This document shows, piece by piece, positions 1-9,054 of a stretch of 64,000 bases of DNA (positions within the stretch are counted from its first letter, which is position 1; each line of letters opens with the position of its first letter). The DNA is from Armatimonadota bacterium (GTDB lineage Bacteria; Armatimonadota; Zipacnadia; Zipacnadales; JABUFB01). The notes below the pieces were generated by a model. The model did no database searches, was not told the DNA's origin, and worked only from the letters and a program-made list of their open reading frames with translations. Position numbers and translations under genes: made by a program. The stretch covers positions 186,001-250,000 of the forward strand of contig JABUFB010000006.1 in assembly GCA_013314775.1 (NCBI GenBank). The letters run 5' to 3'.

Positions 1-1
1 G

Positions 2-1561
2 AGCGGGGGCGGCAACCCCAACTCGCAGACTTCGGCGGAGATCACCGACGACGGCGCTCTGCGTATCATCGACGCCAGCAGCGCACCAACCCACCTGCAT
101 GCCTACAGCTATTCGTGGCGGGCGCGACCGGACTGTGGCGGGATTGCCCAGGCTACCGTGAAGGTCATCAGCAACACGGACCGCGCCGGAGTTGCGCTCA
201 TGGTGGCCGACGGGGTTCGTGAGATCGGCCTTACGCTCTACCCCGACCGCGCGGTTCTCGGCGATAACCAGTTCGTCCACCCCATGGATACCACCGACGA
301 CTACCACACCTACCAGCTTCGCATCAGCGGCATGAACTTTGAACTATGGGTGGACGGGGAGCTGTCCATCGACGGCTGGGGCAAGCTCGATAACCGCGCA
401 CACAATGGACGGCGCGTGGTGACCTTCGGGTCCATCTCCAGCGCCGCGAAGAGCGAAGCTCTTTGGAAGGACGTGCGCATCTTGTCTTTCACCCAGCCAG
501 TGGAACGCTTGGCCGGGGCCCGCGACGTGGTCATCTATCGCAAGCCGGACGTCTACGCCTGTTTCCCATCCCTGACCCGACTGGAAGACGGCAGGCTGTA
601 CACCAGTTTCGGGACCCGGGTCCGGCGTTCTCACATTGACAGCACCGGGGGCAGCGCGGCCATGGTCTCCTCGGACTTTGGCGAGACCTGGGAGCCCGCC
701 GACCGGTCCTATTACGACCCGCGTTACCGCCGGGAGGATGGAACCACTTTCGTGCCCCGCGCTGAAGGCTGGGTGTATGTGGATGAGTCGGAACTGCCGA
801 AGATCAAGGAGCGCGGGCGGACCTGGATGAACGTGCGCCCCGGCACTGTGGCGTATCTCGGTGATTGCCTCGTGGACATCACTCGGCCGGACGGAAAGAA
901 AGAGCAGATCCGCATGGACAGCCCGGTGGCCGGCGGTGTGATGAGCTTCCACCCGAACTCCGCGTTCCTGCGCAAAGGGAACCTGTGGATCGTCGCGATC
1001 TACGGCGGCGCCAGCAATGAGGCCGAAACGGGAGTCTGGGCGATCCGGTCCGAGGACAACGGGGAGAACTGGGAAGTAGTGCATATCGCCGGGCCCATCG
1101 GCGACAAGATCGGCCTGGGCGAATCAGCCCTGTGCGACAATGGCATGGGCGAACTGATCTGCGTCATGCGTTCCGGTGACGGCGGCACCTACAATACCTA
1201 CCAGTGCTTCTCCAGCGACGGCGGAAAGACCTGGGGGCCGCCCCAGGACACGGGTATCTGGGGCTATCCGTGCAATGTCATCCGCCTGCGGGATGGTCGC
1301 CTGCTGTGCACGTACGGCTACCGCCGGGACCCCATGGGCGTACGCGCGGTCCTCAGCAACACCGGCGGGCACACCTGGGACCTGGACAACGAGATCATCC
1401 TGAGGGCCGACGGTTACGGCAATGGCGGGGACAACGGCTACCCGATCTCGCTGGAGCATGACACTGAGGATGGCCGGATTTTCACAATCTATTACCTGAA
1501 CGACAAGGAGAATGTGACTCACGTGGCCGGAACCCACTGGCAGGTCCCGCCAGCCCGGTAG
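2..1561 (+). CDS. Sialidase-like BNR/Asp-box protein, 5' truncated by window edge
   Basis: The reading frame is open from base 2, so the true start lies outside the window and only the C-terminal 519 residues are visible. Four Asp-box-like motifs (pattern S-x-D-x-G-x-T-W) are seen: SSDFGETW, RSEDNGENW, SSDGGKTW and the weaker LSNTGGHTW. They are spaced as in the six-bladed propeller of exo-alpha-sialidases. The segment ahead of them resembles a concanavalin-like lectin fold (tryptophan-rich, FELWVDGEL). Family knowledge suggests hydrolysis of sialic acid or a related sugar, probably extracytoplasmic, but the catalytic Arg triad cannot be assigned by eye and many BNR proteins are not sialidases. 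It is convergent with the HAD phosphatase, only 28 bp away. Confidence 0.75.
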   Translation, partial: SGGGNPNSQTSAEITDDGALRIIDASSAPTHLHAYSYSWRARPDCGGIAQATVKVISNTDRAGVALMVADGVREIGLTLYPDRAVLGDNQFVHPMDTTDDYHTYQLRISGMNFELWVDGELSIDGWGKLDNRAHNGRRVVTFGSISSAAKSEALWKDVRILSFTQPVERLAGARDVVIYRKPDVYACFPSLTRLEDGRLYTSFGTRVRRSHIDSTGGSAAMVSSDFGETWEPADRSYYDPRYRREDGTTFVPRAEGWVYVDESELPKIKERGRTWMNVRPGTVAYLGDCLVDITRPDGKKEQIRMDSPVAGGVMSFHPNSAFLRKGNLWIVAIYGGASNEAETGVWAIRSEDNGENWEVVHIAGPIGDKIGLGESALCDNGMGELICVMRSGDGGTYNTYQCFSSDGGKTWGPPQDTGIWGYPCNVIRLRDGRLLCTYGYRRDPMGVRAVLSNTGGHTWDLDNEIILRADGYGNGGDNGYPISLEHDTEDGRIFTIYYLNDKENVTHVAGTHWQVPPAR

Positions 1562-1589
1562 GGACAGACGCCGTGGGAGGGCGACCGCA

Positions 1590-2315
1590 TCAGCCCCCAA
1601 GCAATTGGATTGCCTTCTCCAGCATCTCCTGGGCTCCAGAATGGCCTTCCTGCGGCGATACGAACCCGCCGCGGCCCAGCACCAGCGCCCGGACATCCGG
1701 GTGGCAGTTGCCCGGCGCCAGCGGTATCCCTACGGTGCGCAGCATGGGGATGTCATTGCTGTTGTCGCCCATGCCCAGAGTGACATCCACCGGGACCCCG
1801 AGGTCCTCGCACAGCCGCACGACCGCTTTGTCCTTCCCCGCAAGGGCCGGGAAGACCTCGATATACCGACCCGAGGTATTGCGGCTGAAATCAAGCTGCA
1901 AACCCTCGGGGAGATTGCACCGCACCCACTCCACGTCCCGGTCGGTCTTGCCGCTCTTTTCGATACACGAGCTAAAGGAGTGCAGCTTGCGGTGGATGCG
2001 CCAACCCATGCGTTCGAGCATGTCCCGGAACTCATACACGGCGGGCTGGAAGGCGCTCATCTCTCGGTGCCAGTCCTCGTCGAGATGATCCTCCCCATTG
2101 CGGCGGAACCAGATATCCGCACCATTTTCCGCGATCAACCCGTCATTGGGTATCGGCGGCAGCGGTTCGCATTCCCGGCGGCTCCGGGCGGTCACCAGGA
2201 TGAATCGGGCGCGTCGGCGGACCTCCTCGATGAGCACTGCCGTGCCCGCGTCCAGTTTGCTGTCGAAGACGATGGTGAAGTCAATGTCGGAAAAGACAAT
2301 GGGCTGGTGGGCCAT
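1590..2315 (-). CDS. HAD-superfamily phosphatase (mannosyl-3-phosphoglycerate phosphatase/YedP type)
   Basis: A HAD hydrolase of about 241 residues. The N-terminal FSDIDFTIVFD corresponds to the DxD nucleophile loop (with F between D and T where family members usually have G), VTARSR is motif II, and GMGDNSNDIPML near the C-terminus is the metal-binding GDxxND motif. The C2B-type cap and these motifs match the Cof/MPGP branch, which removes phosphate from sugar phosphates or phosphoglycerate glycosides. I placed the start at the ATG at 2315 because the family begins a few residues before the DxD motif and a GAGG element precedes it; the frame is open further upstream. The lon-type gene is divergent, so the roughly 200 bp between them should carry both promoters. 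The substrate is unknown. Confidence 0.8.
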   Translation of the reverse strand: MAHQPIVFSDIDFTIVFDSKLDAGTAVLIEEVRRRARFILVTARSRRECEPLPPIPNDGLIAENGADIWFRRNGEDHLDEDWHREMSAFQPAVYEFRDMLERMGWRIHRKLHSFSSCIEKSGKTDRDVEWVRCNLPEGLQLDFSRNTSGRYIEVFPALAGKDKAVVRLCEDLGVPVDVTLGMGDNSNDIPMLRTVGIPLAPGNCHPDVRALVLGRGGFVSPQEGHSGAQEMLEKAIQLLGG

Positions 2316-2523
2316 TCTTGAGGCCTCGTGAGACGCCCCTTCGGGGCGAAGAAGGTTCCAGGGCATGGCGCTGCGAACATTGCAGACGGTCGCTTCCCCG
2401 GTGCAATCATAGGGGCGCCTGGTTGAGCGCCGGCGGGCATCATAGCACATGTGGGCGGCCGAAGGCATCCCGCAGGACCGTGTCCGAAACCGGACCCGTA
2501 TCGTGTCCCGAGGTGAGAGTCAG

Positions 2524-4950
2524 TTGATCGATCAATACCGCGTGAAGCCGGACAAGCTGCGCTGGGTGTGCGATCCGGCCAAGCTGGGTTTCGAAACCAC
2601 CGACCAGCTCAAGGAACTCACAGGCCCCATCGGTCAGAGCCGGGCCGTGGCGGCCCTTGAATTCGGGGTGAATATCCGTAGCGATGGCTATAACGTGTTC
2701 GTCATGGGCCCGGTGGGCACTGGCCGCACGACCACGGTTCGGGAGACCCTCGCCCGCGTGGCCGAGAAGCTCCCGCCCGCACCGGACCTGTGTTTCGTCC
2801 ACAACTTCCAGAACCCTGACGCGCCCATCGCAATCACCCTCCCCGCGGGAGAGGCCTGCCGGCTGCGCGAAGACATGGAAGAGCTGGTGGAGGATGTTCG
2901 TCGAAACCTCGCCAGCGCTTTCGAGAGCCAGGAGTATCTGGACCGGCGCGAGGACGCAGTGCGCGAATTCCGGGAGAGCCGCCAGGAGGAGCTGGCGGAG
3001 TTCGAAAAGGAAGCACAGGCGGCTGGGATGGTTGTGGGGCGCGGACCGGCGGGGATTATCGTCGCTCCCGCGAAAGACGGCGAAGTGATGAGCCCCCAGG
3101 AGTACGCCGACCTACCCAATGATGAGCGCAAGGCACTGGACGAGAAGCGGGTCGAGCTTCAGGAGAAGCTCAACGACATCCTGCGCAGGCACCGCCGCGA
3201 GGAGAAGAAAACCCGGGCCGAAGTGAAGAAGCTGGACCAGGAACAGGCCCAGTTCGCCATCGGCCACGTCTTCGAGGAACTCCGCCAGTCCTACGCCGAC
3301 TATCCCAAAGTGCTCGAATATCTGCAGCACGTTCAACACGACATTGTGCAGCACGTGGACGCCTTGCGCGAACATGAGGACGAGCAAGCACCAGAAATGC
3401 CCCTGGGATTCCAGGCGCCCTCGGGCGCCTCTCGCTTTGACCTCTACCAAGTCAATGTACTTCTCAGCTGCGACCCGGGGCAGGGCGCGCCGGTCATCTA
3501 TGAGCCGAACCCCACCATCGACAATCTCACGGGCAAGGTCGAGCACCGCAGCCAGATGGGAACCTTGATCACGGACTTCACCATGATACGGCCCGGCGCA
3601 TTGCACCGCGCCAATGGCGGATACCTTATCCTGGACGCTGACACACTTCTGCGCAAGCCGTATGCCTGGGAAGCCCTGAAACGCGCGCTCAAGAACCATG
3701 AAATCCGCATTGAAAGCCTGGCGGATCAGTTGCGGTTCATGGCCACCGTCACCCTGGAGCCCGAGCCCGTGCCTGTGGATCTCAAGGTGGTGCTCGTAGG
3801 CACACCATACCTTTACTATCTCTTGTATGCGTACGATGACGACTTCCCGAAATTATTCAAGGTGAAAGCAGATTTCGACACCAGCACGCCCCGCTCAAAC
3901 CGCGTTGTGAAGCAGTACGCGCGTTTCATCGCGACCCTGTGCAATAAGGAGAACCTGCGACATTTTACCGCTCCTGCGGCGGCGCTGGTCATCGAACACG
4001 CGGCGCGCCTGACCGCCGACCAGATGCGATTGTCCACCCGGTTCATGGAAGTCGCTGACCTCGTGCGTCAGGCCGCATACTGGTGCAGTCACAACGGACA
4101 TGACTACGTGCGCGCCGAAGACGTGCGCCGGGCGCTGCGCGAGCAGATCCACCGCTCCAACCGCATCGAGGAACGCCTGCAGGAAATGGTGGACCGGGGC
4201 TTCATCTTCCTGGACACCACCGGCGAGAAGGTCGGTCACGTCAACGGCCTGTCCGTCATCCCCTTGGGCGACTACTGGTTCGGCCGTCCGGGCCGTATCA
4301 CGGCGCGCACCTATCCGGGCAAGAGCGGGGTCATTCAGATCGACCGTGAAGCCAAGCTTACCGGGCACATCCATGACAAAGGCGTCCTGATCCTCAGCGG
4401 GTTCCTCAATGCCCGCTATGGAGACCAGGAGCCCCTGGCGCTGTCAGCGAGCATCACTTTCGAGCAAACCTACGACACCGTGGAGGGTGACAGCGCGTCC
4501 TCAACCGAGCTCTACGCGGTCCTCTCGAGCCTGGCGAATGTGCCCATCAAGCAATCCATCGCGGTGACCGGATCGGTGAATCAACTTGGCGAAATCCAGC
4601 CCATCGGCGGCGTCAACGAGAAGATCGAGGGGTTCTTCCGGGCCTGCAAGTCGAGGGGACTTACTGGTGAGCAGGGAGTTCTCATCCCCAAGGCCAACCT
4701 GCCCCATCTCGCGCTGGACTATGAAGTTGTTGAGGCCGTGGAAGCCGGCCAGTTCCACCTCTACGCGGTCTCCAACGTGGACGAGGGCATGGAGGTCCTC
4801 ACCGGCCTGAAGATGGGGCGCAAGGACAAGAGGGGCAAGTACCCCAACGGGACCATCAACCGTAAGGTCGCCGATACCCTCGCCAGGTACTCGTCTGCGG
4901 TGGACGGGGGCAATGGCGGTGACAGTAATGAGGATGAAGACGAAGAGTAG
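2524..4950 (+). CDS. Lon-family ATP-dependent protease (LonB-like, AAA_32 plus S16 domain)
   Basis: An ATP-dependent serine protease of the Lon family that lacks the classic N-terminal substrate domain. The N-terminal half is the AAA_32 ATPase: the Walker A-like GPVGTGRTT has Arg where Lys is usual, a variant known in this subfamily, and GGYLILDAD is the Walker B region. A helical insertion rich in Glu/Lys (EEKKTRAEVKKLDQEQ) lies between. The C-terminal third is the S16 peptidase with the Ser in EGDSASS and the Lys in GGVNEKIEG, the Ser-Lys dyad. The frame is open from 2449, but I chose the TTG at 2524: GAGGTGAG lies 6 bases ahead, and the protein then begins with the family-typical YRVKPDKLRW stretch. 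The role is presumably turnover of damaged cytoplasmic proteins. Confidence 0.9.
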   Translation: MIDQYRVKPDKLRWVCDPAKLGFETTDQLKELTGPIGQSRAVAALEFGVNIRSDGYNVFVMGPVGTGRTTTVRETLARVAEKLPPAPDLCFVHNFQNPDAPIAITLPAGEACRLREDMEELVEDVRRNLASAFESQEYLDRREDAVREFRESRQEELAEFEKEAQAAGMVVGRGPAGIIVAPAKDGEVMSPQEYADLPNDERKALDEKRVELQEKLNDILRRHRREEKKTRAEVKKLDQEQAQFAIGHVFEELRQSYADYPKVLEYLQHVQHDIVQHVDALREHEDEQAPEMPLGFQAPSGASRFDLYQVNVLLSCDPGQGAPVIYEPNPTIDNLTGKVEHRSQMGTLITDFTMIRPGALHRANGGYLILDADTLLRKPYAWEALKRALKNHEIRIESLADQLRFMATVTLEPEPVPVDLKVVLVGTPYLYYLLYAYDDDFPKLFKVKADFDTSTPRSNRVVKQYARFIATLCNKENLRHFTAPAAALVIEHAARLTADQMRLSTRFMEVADLVRQAAYWCSHNGHDYVRAEDVRRALREQIHRSNRIEERLQEMVDRGFIFLDTTGEKVGHVNGLSVIPLGDYWFGRPGRITARTYPGKSGVIQIDREAKLTGHIHDKGVLILSGFLNARYGDQEPLALSASITFEQTYDTVEGDSASSTELYAVLSSLANVPIKQSIAVTGSVNQLGEIQPIGGVNEKIEGFFRACKSRGLTGEQGVLIPKANLPHLALDYEVVEAVEAGQFHLYAVSNVDEGMEVLTGLKMGRKDKRGKYPNGTINRKVADTLARYSSAVDGGNGGDSNEDEDEE

Positions 4951-5386
4951 ACTCTTCTTTGTGGCGGCCGTCGCGCTCTACCTGTGCTGCGCGCCGGGCT
5001 GCGGCTGCGGCAGGAGAACAGAGAAGTCGGATGTCTCCGACCTGCGCATAAGCCGTTACCGCTTGAACGTGGATGATGCCCACCGGGTGGCGCGGGTCAT
5101 GGCCGAGGTCGAGAACACCGGCAAACGCGAGGTTCCCGAAGCCGTCATTCTCGCCACTCTCCGCGGACCTGGCGAAGACCCGTACAAGGCCGGGCGCGCC
5201 GTAGTCAAGGACATCCCGGCGGGGCAGTGCCGATCATTCAGCCTATCCATTGAGGCCCGCGGAGCCGAACGCGATGTGGACTTCGCGATCCTTGCCCCCG
5301 ATGATCCCCGCGCTGCCGAGCCAGTGGCGCCGGAAGCTGGAAAGCTCAGCGGAGAGCGCAAGCCCGCGACCAACCCGAAGCGATGA
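4913..5386 (+). CDS. Small predicted lipoprotein with FxLYD-like domain
   Basis: A 157-residue protein whose first 38 bases overlap the end of the Lon-type gene, which suggests translational coupling. The N-terminus is basic, then hydrophobic (FFVAAVALYLCC), then APGC, a plausible lipobox, so it is likely exported and lipid-anchored. Residues about 45-130 look like one beta-sandwich of the FxLYD type (VARVMAEVENTGKREV, then AVVKDIPAGQCRSFSL), as found in many bacterial surface proteins of unknown role. Internal ATGs at 4928 and 4934 are alternative starts. The Pro/Ala-rich tail is low complexity. No enzymatic motif is seen and the function is unknown. Confidence 0.65.
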   Translation: MAVTVMRMKTKSRLFFVAAVALYLCCAPGCGCGRRTEKSDVSDLRISRYRLNVDDAHRVARVMAEVENTGKREVPEAVILATLRGPGEDPYKAGRAVVKDIPAGQCRSFSLSIEARGAERDVDFAILAPDDPRAAEPVAPEAGKLSGERKPATNPKR

Positions 5387-5414
5387 AAGCATTGCTCGAG
5401 AAAGGAGCATCCCC

Positions 5415-6389
5415 ATGCCTGACAAGCTGCGCGCCGCTGTGATTGGAGCGTCCGGGATCGGAAAGCACCACGCCAAGTGGTTGCAGGTGCTGGGGTGCGA
5501 CGTGAGCTTCGCCGGCACCTCGCAAGAGAAGGTTGACGCCACCACAAAGGTCCTCCAGGACCTCTTCGGCTTCACGGGTAGGGGATACGTGGGGGTGGAA
5601 GCTCTTCTCGACGGCGCCCATCCTGATCTGGTCGTAGTCGCATCCCCCGCGCCCGTGCATTTCCCCCACTTCATGGCCGCGCTTGATCGAGGCTGCCACA
5701 TTCTCTGCGAAAAGCCCCTGGTCTGGGATGAGACGCGAGCGATTCCCGACCTGCTGGCGGAGGCCTCCCGGATGGTTCAGGCCGCGGATGAACGCGGGAT
5801 AACTGCCGCCGTGAACACCCAGTACGTCACCGCGGTGGACCCGTACTTCGACCTTTGCGAGCAAGCCGGGCACTCCGTGGATCGCGCCCGGTTCTCCCGC
5901 TTTTATATGCGGATGGACTCCCGAGGCGGGAAGTCCGGCGCCAGCGGGGAGAAGATCTGGATCGACCTCGCACCCCACCCACTTAGCGTGCTGGTCGCCT
6001 TCGCCGGGCCGGGTCGCGTGAAGCCCGGCACCGAACGCTGCCGGGTACAGGAGAGTCGGGTGGATGCCGGCTTTACCTACGTACGGGATTCGGGCGGCGA
6101 AGTCGAAGCGTCTATCGAGACGGTCAATGTCCCGGATGGACCACTTTCCCGTTGCTTCGGAATCGACGACATTGTCGCACACTACGAAGGTCGCAACGAT
6201 GAGTCCGGGGTCTATGCGGCATACCTCAAGCTGGGCGATGCTGAGCTGAAAGCGACCGATTTCATGCAGGCCTCCATCAGCCGCTTCGTGGAGGCAGTGC
6301 GCGGGAACGCGGGTCCCGCCGCCGACCTCAGATCCGGACTGACCAACCTCGAGCTTCAGCTGGGCCTGCTGGAAGTATCCAGGAAGTAA
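5415..6389 (+). CDS. Gfo/Idh/MocA-family NAD(P)-dependent oxidoreductase
   Basis: A 324-residue protein. The N-terminal Rossmann fold is seen in AAVIGASGIGKHHAKW, followed by VVVASPAPVH and the family hallmark CEKPLVW (the EKP motif with the catalytic-site Lys). The C-terminal half is the alpha/beta dimerisation domain containing HPLSVLVAF, probably carrying the catalytic His. Members oxidise or reduce sugars, inositols or related polyols with NAD(P). The frame is open from 5250, but the ATG at 5415 has a strong GAAAGGAG eight bases ahead and leaves the Rossmann loop at the correct distance. Substrate unknown; the surrounding sugar genes suggest a carbohydrate. Confidence 0.88.
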   Translation: MPDKLRAAVIGASGIGKHHAKWLQVLGCDVSFAGTSQEKVDATTKVLQDLFGFTGRGYVGVEALLDGAHPDLVVVASPAPVHFPHFMAALDRGCHILCEKPLVWDETRAIPDLLAEASRMVQAADERGITAAVNTQYVTAVDPYFDLCEQAGHSVDRARFSRFYMRMDSRGGKSGASGEKIWIDLAPHPLSVLVAFAGPGRVKPGTERCRVQESRVDAGFTYVRDSGGEVEASIETVNVPDGPLSRCFGIDDIVAHYEGRNDESGVYAAYLKLGDAELKATDFMQASISRFVEAVRGNAGPAADLRSGLTNLELQLGLLEVSRK

Positions 6390-6484
6390 GCCGCAGGCCG
6401 CATTGTCCGGTGCGGGTCGGACAACCGCCGTTCATATCAGGCGCCGGCGCATGACCAGTCTGCAAACCACACGGGGGGTCCGGT

Positions 6485-7108
6485 GTGGCCAAACGCGGGG
6501 GGCTCACACTCGTCGAGATGCTGATCGTGGTCGCGATCATCGTCCTGCTCGCAGCCATTATGCTGCCGGTTCTCGAGCAGGCCACGAAGCACGCCGAAGG
6601 CGCGGTCTGCATCTCCAACATCCGTAATATCTGCACGGCGGCGGCCGTCTATGCAGACGACTGGGATGGCCGGTGCGTGCCCGCCAGAGTGAGTGGTCCT
6701 GCGGGCACCTTCGGCACCTGCTGGGAAGTCCTCCTCATGCCGTACACGAAATCCAGTCTGCTCCTCCTGTGCCCCACTGACCCCATGCCCTCGGCGACGC
6801 GAAGCTCGGTGAGCCTCAAGCACAGCTACGGCATCAATCTCGACGTGGCCATGGTCGGCGGCTACAACGGAAACTCTCTCTGCTACAACATGGTCGAGCG
6901 CCCGGCAGAGACCATCCTCTTCTTCGACCTGCGCGGCGGTTCGGGTTCCATGGGCGCTAGCCGCCGGCTCGACGGCCTCTCGAGGGTCGATGCCCGGCAC
7001 AACGATGGCGCCAACTTCGCCTTCGTGGCGGGCAATGCGCGGTGGTGCAGGGTGGAACAGACAGAGCGCATTGTTTCGGGCGACTGCACCATGTGGGAGC
7101 CGTGGTGA
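6485..7108 (+). CDS. Type IV pilin-like/general-secretion pseudopilin with H-X9-DG C-terminus
   Basis: A GTG start preceded by GGGGGT gives a 207-residue protein. Its N-terminus is a class III-like prepilin signal: short basic leader (MAKRGG), then LTLVEMLIVVAIIVLL with Glu at position 5 of the mature chain. This is cleaved and N-methylated by prepilin peptidase in the inner membrane. The C-terminal region holds DARHNDGANFAFVAGNARW, like the H-X9-DG domain that is hugely expanded in Planctomycetes, Lentisphaerae and Armatimonadota. Such proteins are thought to be minor pseudopilins of secretion systems, often present in many scattered copies. No secretion genes are adjacent. Confidence 0.82.
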   Translation: MAKRGGLTLVEMLIVVAIIVLLAAIMLPVLEQATKHAEGAVCISNIRNICTAAAVYADDWDGRCVPARVSGPAGTFGTCWEVLLMPYTKSSLLLLCPTDPMPSATRSSVSLKHSYGINLDVAMVGGYNGNSLCYNMVERPAETILFFDLRGGSGSMGASRRLDGLSRVDARHNDGANFAFVAGNARWCRVEQTERIVSGDCTMWEPW

Positions 7109-7240
7109 TCAAGACTTCCAGCGTTCCGGGAGGCAGACTGACTTCTGGTTCCCCAGGCTACCCTCGCGAAGGTCCCCGATCGCCCCGCGACGAATAGAAC
7201 CTCGTCGTTGCGGCCAGTCTCGCCCCAGGAGGGCTTTCCT

Positions 7241-8254
7241 GTGAAGAAGATCATCAACGACCCCGAAGCCTTTGTGGATGAAGTGATCGAGGGCATCCTG
7301 CTCGCGCACCCGAACCATCTCAAGCGCTGCGACAACACCGAGCGTGGCCTCATGCGCGCCGACGGCCCCATCGAGGGCAAGGTGGCTATCGCCACCGGCG
7401 GCGGTTCCGGGCACATCCCCGTCTTCCTGGGCTATGTTGGCCCCGGCCTCCTGGATGGCGTCTCCATCGGCAACGTCTTCTCTTCTCCCTCGGTGGACGC
7501 CATGGTGGAGGTAACCAGATCCATCAACGCGGGCAAGGGCGTGCTCTACCTGTACGGCAACTACTCGGGCGACACCATGAACTTCGACATGGCCGCCGAG
7601 ATGTGCGAGATGGAGGACATCGAGGTCCGCAGCGTCCGGGTGCGCGATGACGTGGTCTCCGCCCCGAAAGAGGCTGCAGAGACCCGGCGCGCCGTAGCGG
7701 GGATATTCTTTAGCTACAAGATCGCGGGAGCCAAAGCGGACACCGGAGCCAGCCTGGATGAAGTCACCGCAGTTGCCCAGAAAGTAGTGGAGAACACCTG
7801 CAGCATGGGCGTCGCCCTGTCGCCCTGCACCATCCCCGCAGTGGGCAAGCCCACCTTCGAACTGGGCGAGAATGAAATGGAACTGGGCATGGGCATCCAC
7901 GGCGAGCGAGGTATCGAACGCGAGCCCATCAAGACCGCCGACGAGATCGCAGACATCATGACCAACCGTGTCCTGGATGATCTGCCCTTCGTCTCCGGCG
8001 ATCGCGTCGCGGTTCTCGTCAACGGCTTGGGCGCGACCCCGCCCGAGGAGCTCTACCTGCTCTTCCGCAAGGCCAGCCAGGTCATCGCCTCACGGGGCGT
8101 GTCCATCGAACGCGTGTTCATCGGCGAGTACGCCACCAGCATGGAAATGGCCGGGGCGTCCATCTCGCTGCTCAAGCTGGACGACGAACTGCTGACGCTT
8201 CTCGACGCTCCCGCCTATTCGCCCTTCCTGATGCAGTGGAGGCAGTCCCGATGA
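7241..8254 (+). CDS. dhaK: Dihydroxyacetone kinase subunit DhaK-like
   Basis: A 337-residue protein colinear with DhaK. It begins KKIINDPEAFVDEVIEGIL, carries the substrate-loop TGGGSGHIPVFLGYVG, and near residue 220 has GMGIHGERGI, containing the His that forms a covalent hemiaminal with dihydroxyacetone. I chose the GTG at 7241 because GGAGG lies 7-8 bases ahead; an upstream TTG at 7208 extends the frame without a ribosome site. It is coupled to dhaL by an ATGA overlap. In E. coli phosphate comes from the PTS through DhaM; no dhaM is seen here, so the true donor and the exact C3/C4 keto-sugar substrate are uncertain. Confidence 0.9.
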   Translation: MKKIINDPEAFVDEVIEGILLAHPNHLKRCDNTERGLMRADGPIEGKVAIATGGGSGHIPVFLGYVGPGLLDGVSIGNVFSSPSVDAMVEVTRSINAGKGVLYLYGNYSGDTMNFDMAAEMCEMEDIEVRSVRVRDDVVSAPKEAAETRRAVAGIFFSYKIAGAKADTGASLDEVTAVAQKVVENTCSMGVALSPCTIPAVGKPTFELGENEMELGMGIHGERGIEREPIKTADEIADIMTNRVLDDLPFVSGDRVAVLVNGLGATPPEELYLLFRKASQVIASRGVSIERVFIGEYATSMEMAGASISLLKLDDELLTLLDAPAYSPFLMQWRQSR

Positions 8255-8895
8255 AGACCGTCCTTACTCGCGCCGATGCCGGGCCGCTCGCGGAGAAGAT
8301 CGCCGCCGACCTGAACGCCGCTGCGGACGAGATCACCGCCCTGGACCAGCAGATGGGCGACGGTGACCTGGGAGTCACCTGCCGCCTGGGCATGAAAGCG
8401 GTGCTCGACGGCCTGCCCGCTCTGGAGGACGCGTCTCTCGACCAGATCCTCCTGAAGTCCGGCATGAGCTTCAACTCCGCCGGAGCGTCGACTTACGGCG
8501 CTCTCGTCGCCACTGCCGCCATGCGCGGGGCGAAAGTCGCGAAAGACCGTGGCCTGGACGAGTGGGACCTTCAATCCATCGCCGCCGCCGCTCGCGCTGC
8601 CGCCGAGGGCATCGAGCAGCGCGGCAAGGCCCAGCGCGGCGAGAAGACAATGCTGGACGCCTTGTGGCCGGGGGTTGAGGCCCTCGAATCGGCTTCAGCA
8701 GCCGGGAAGAACCTCGCCGAAGCTTTCGCCGACGCAGTATTGGCAGTGGAGGCCGGCGTGGAATCCACGAAGCCACTCAAGGCCAAGTACGGTCGCGCCG
8801 CCTGGCTTCAGGATCAGACCGTGGGAGTGCAGGATCCGGGCTCAACCGTGGTCCTCGTGGTCTTCCGGGCGATCGCGGAATACGTGGCGGGGTGA
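8251..8895 (+). CDS. dhaL: Dihydroxyacetone kinase subunit DhaL-like
   Basis: A 214-residue nucleotide-binding subunit. ALDQQMGDGDLGVTC provides the Asp cluster that coordinates the two magnesium ions with ADP/ATP, and the C-terminal QDPGSTVVLVVF matches the family's DPGA region, although the usual GRASYLGERS segment is changed to GRAAWLQDQT. The ATG overlaps the dhaK stop (ATGA), and GGAGG eight bases upstream lies inside dhaK, so the two are translationally coupled. With DhaK it should phosphorylate a short ketose. Without a visible DhaM it may use ATP directly, as in related ATP-type or tetrulose kinases; that is inference. Confidence 0.88.
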   Translation: MKTVLTRADAGPLAEKIAADLNAAADEITALDQQMGDGDLGVTCRLGMKAVLDGLPALEDASLDQILLKSGMSFNSAGASTYGALVATAAMRGAKVAKDRGLDEWDLQSIAAAARAAAEGIEQRGKAQRGEKTMLDALWPGVEALESASAAGKNLAEAFADAVLAVEAGVESTKPLKAKYGRAAWLQDQTVGVQDPGSTVVLVVFRAIAEYVAG

Positions 8896-9054
8896 GGGGC
8901 TGGAGCCGCCGTTCGGGTGGCGCAAAGTGAAAGCCCTTCGCTCTGGCCTTCCGGATGGGCCCCGCAGAGGTGACCAAGGCCGCGTAACGGACACGGTGGA
9001 CCCTGTTCAGCCCAGCTCTTCAGCCTTCGCAGTTTCGGATGAGGGGGCGGTTCC

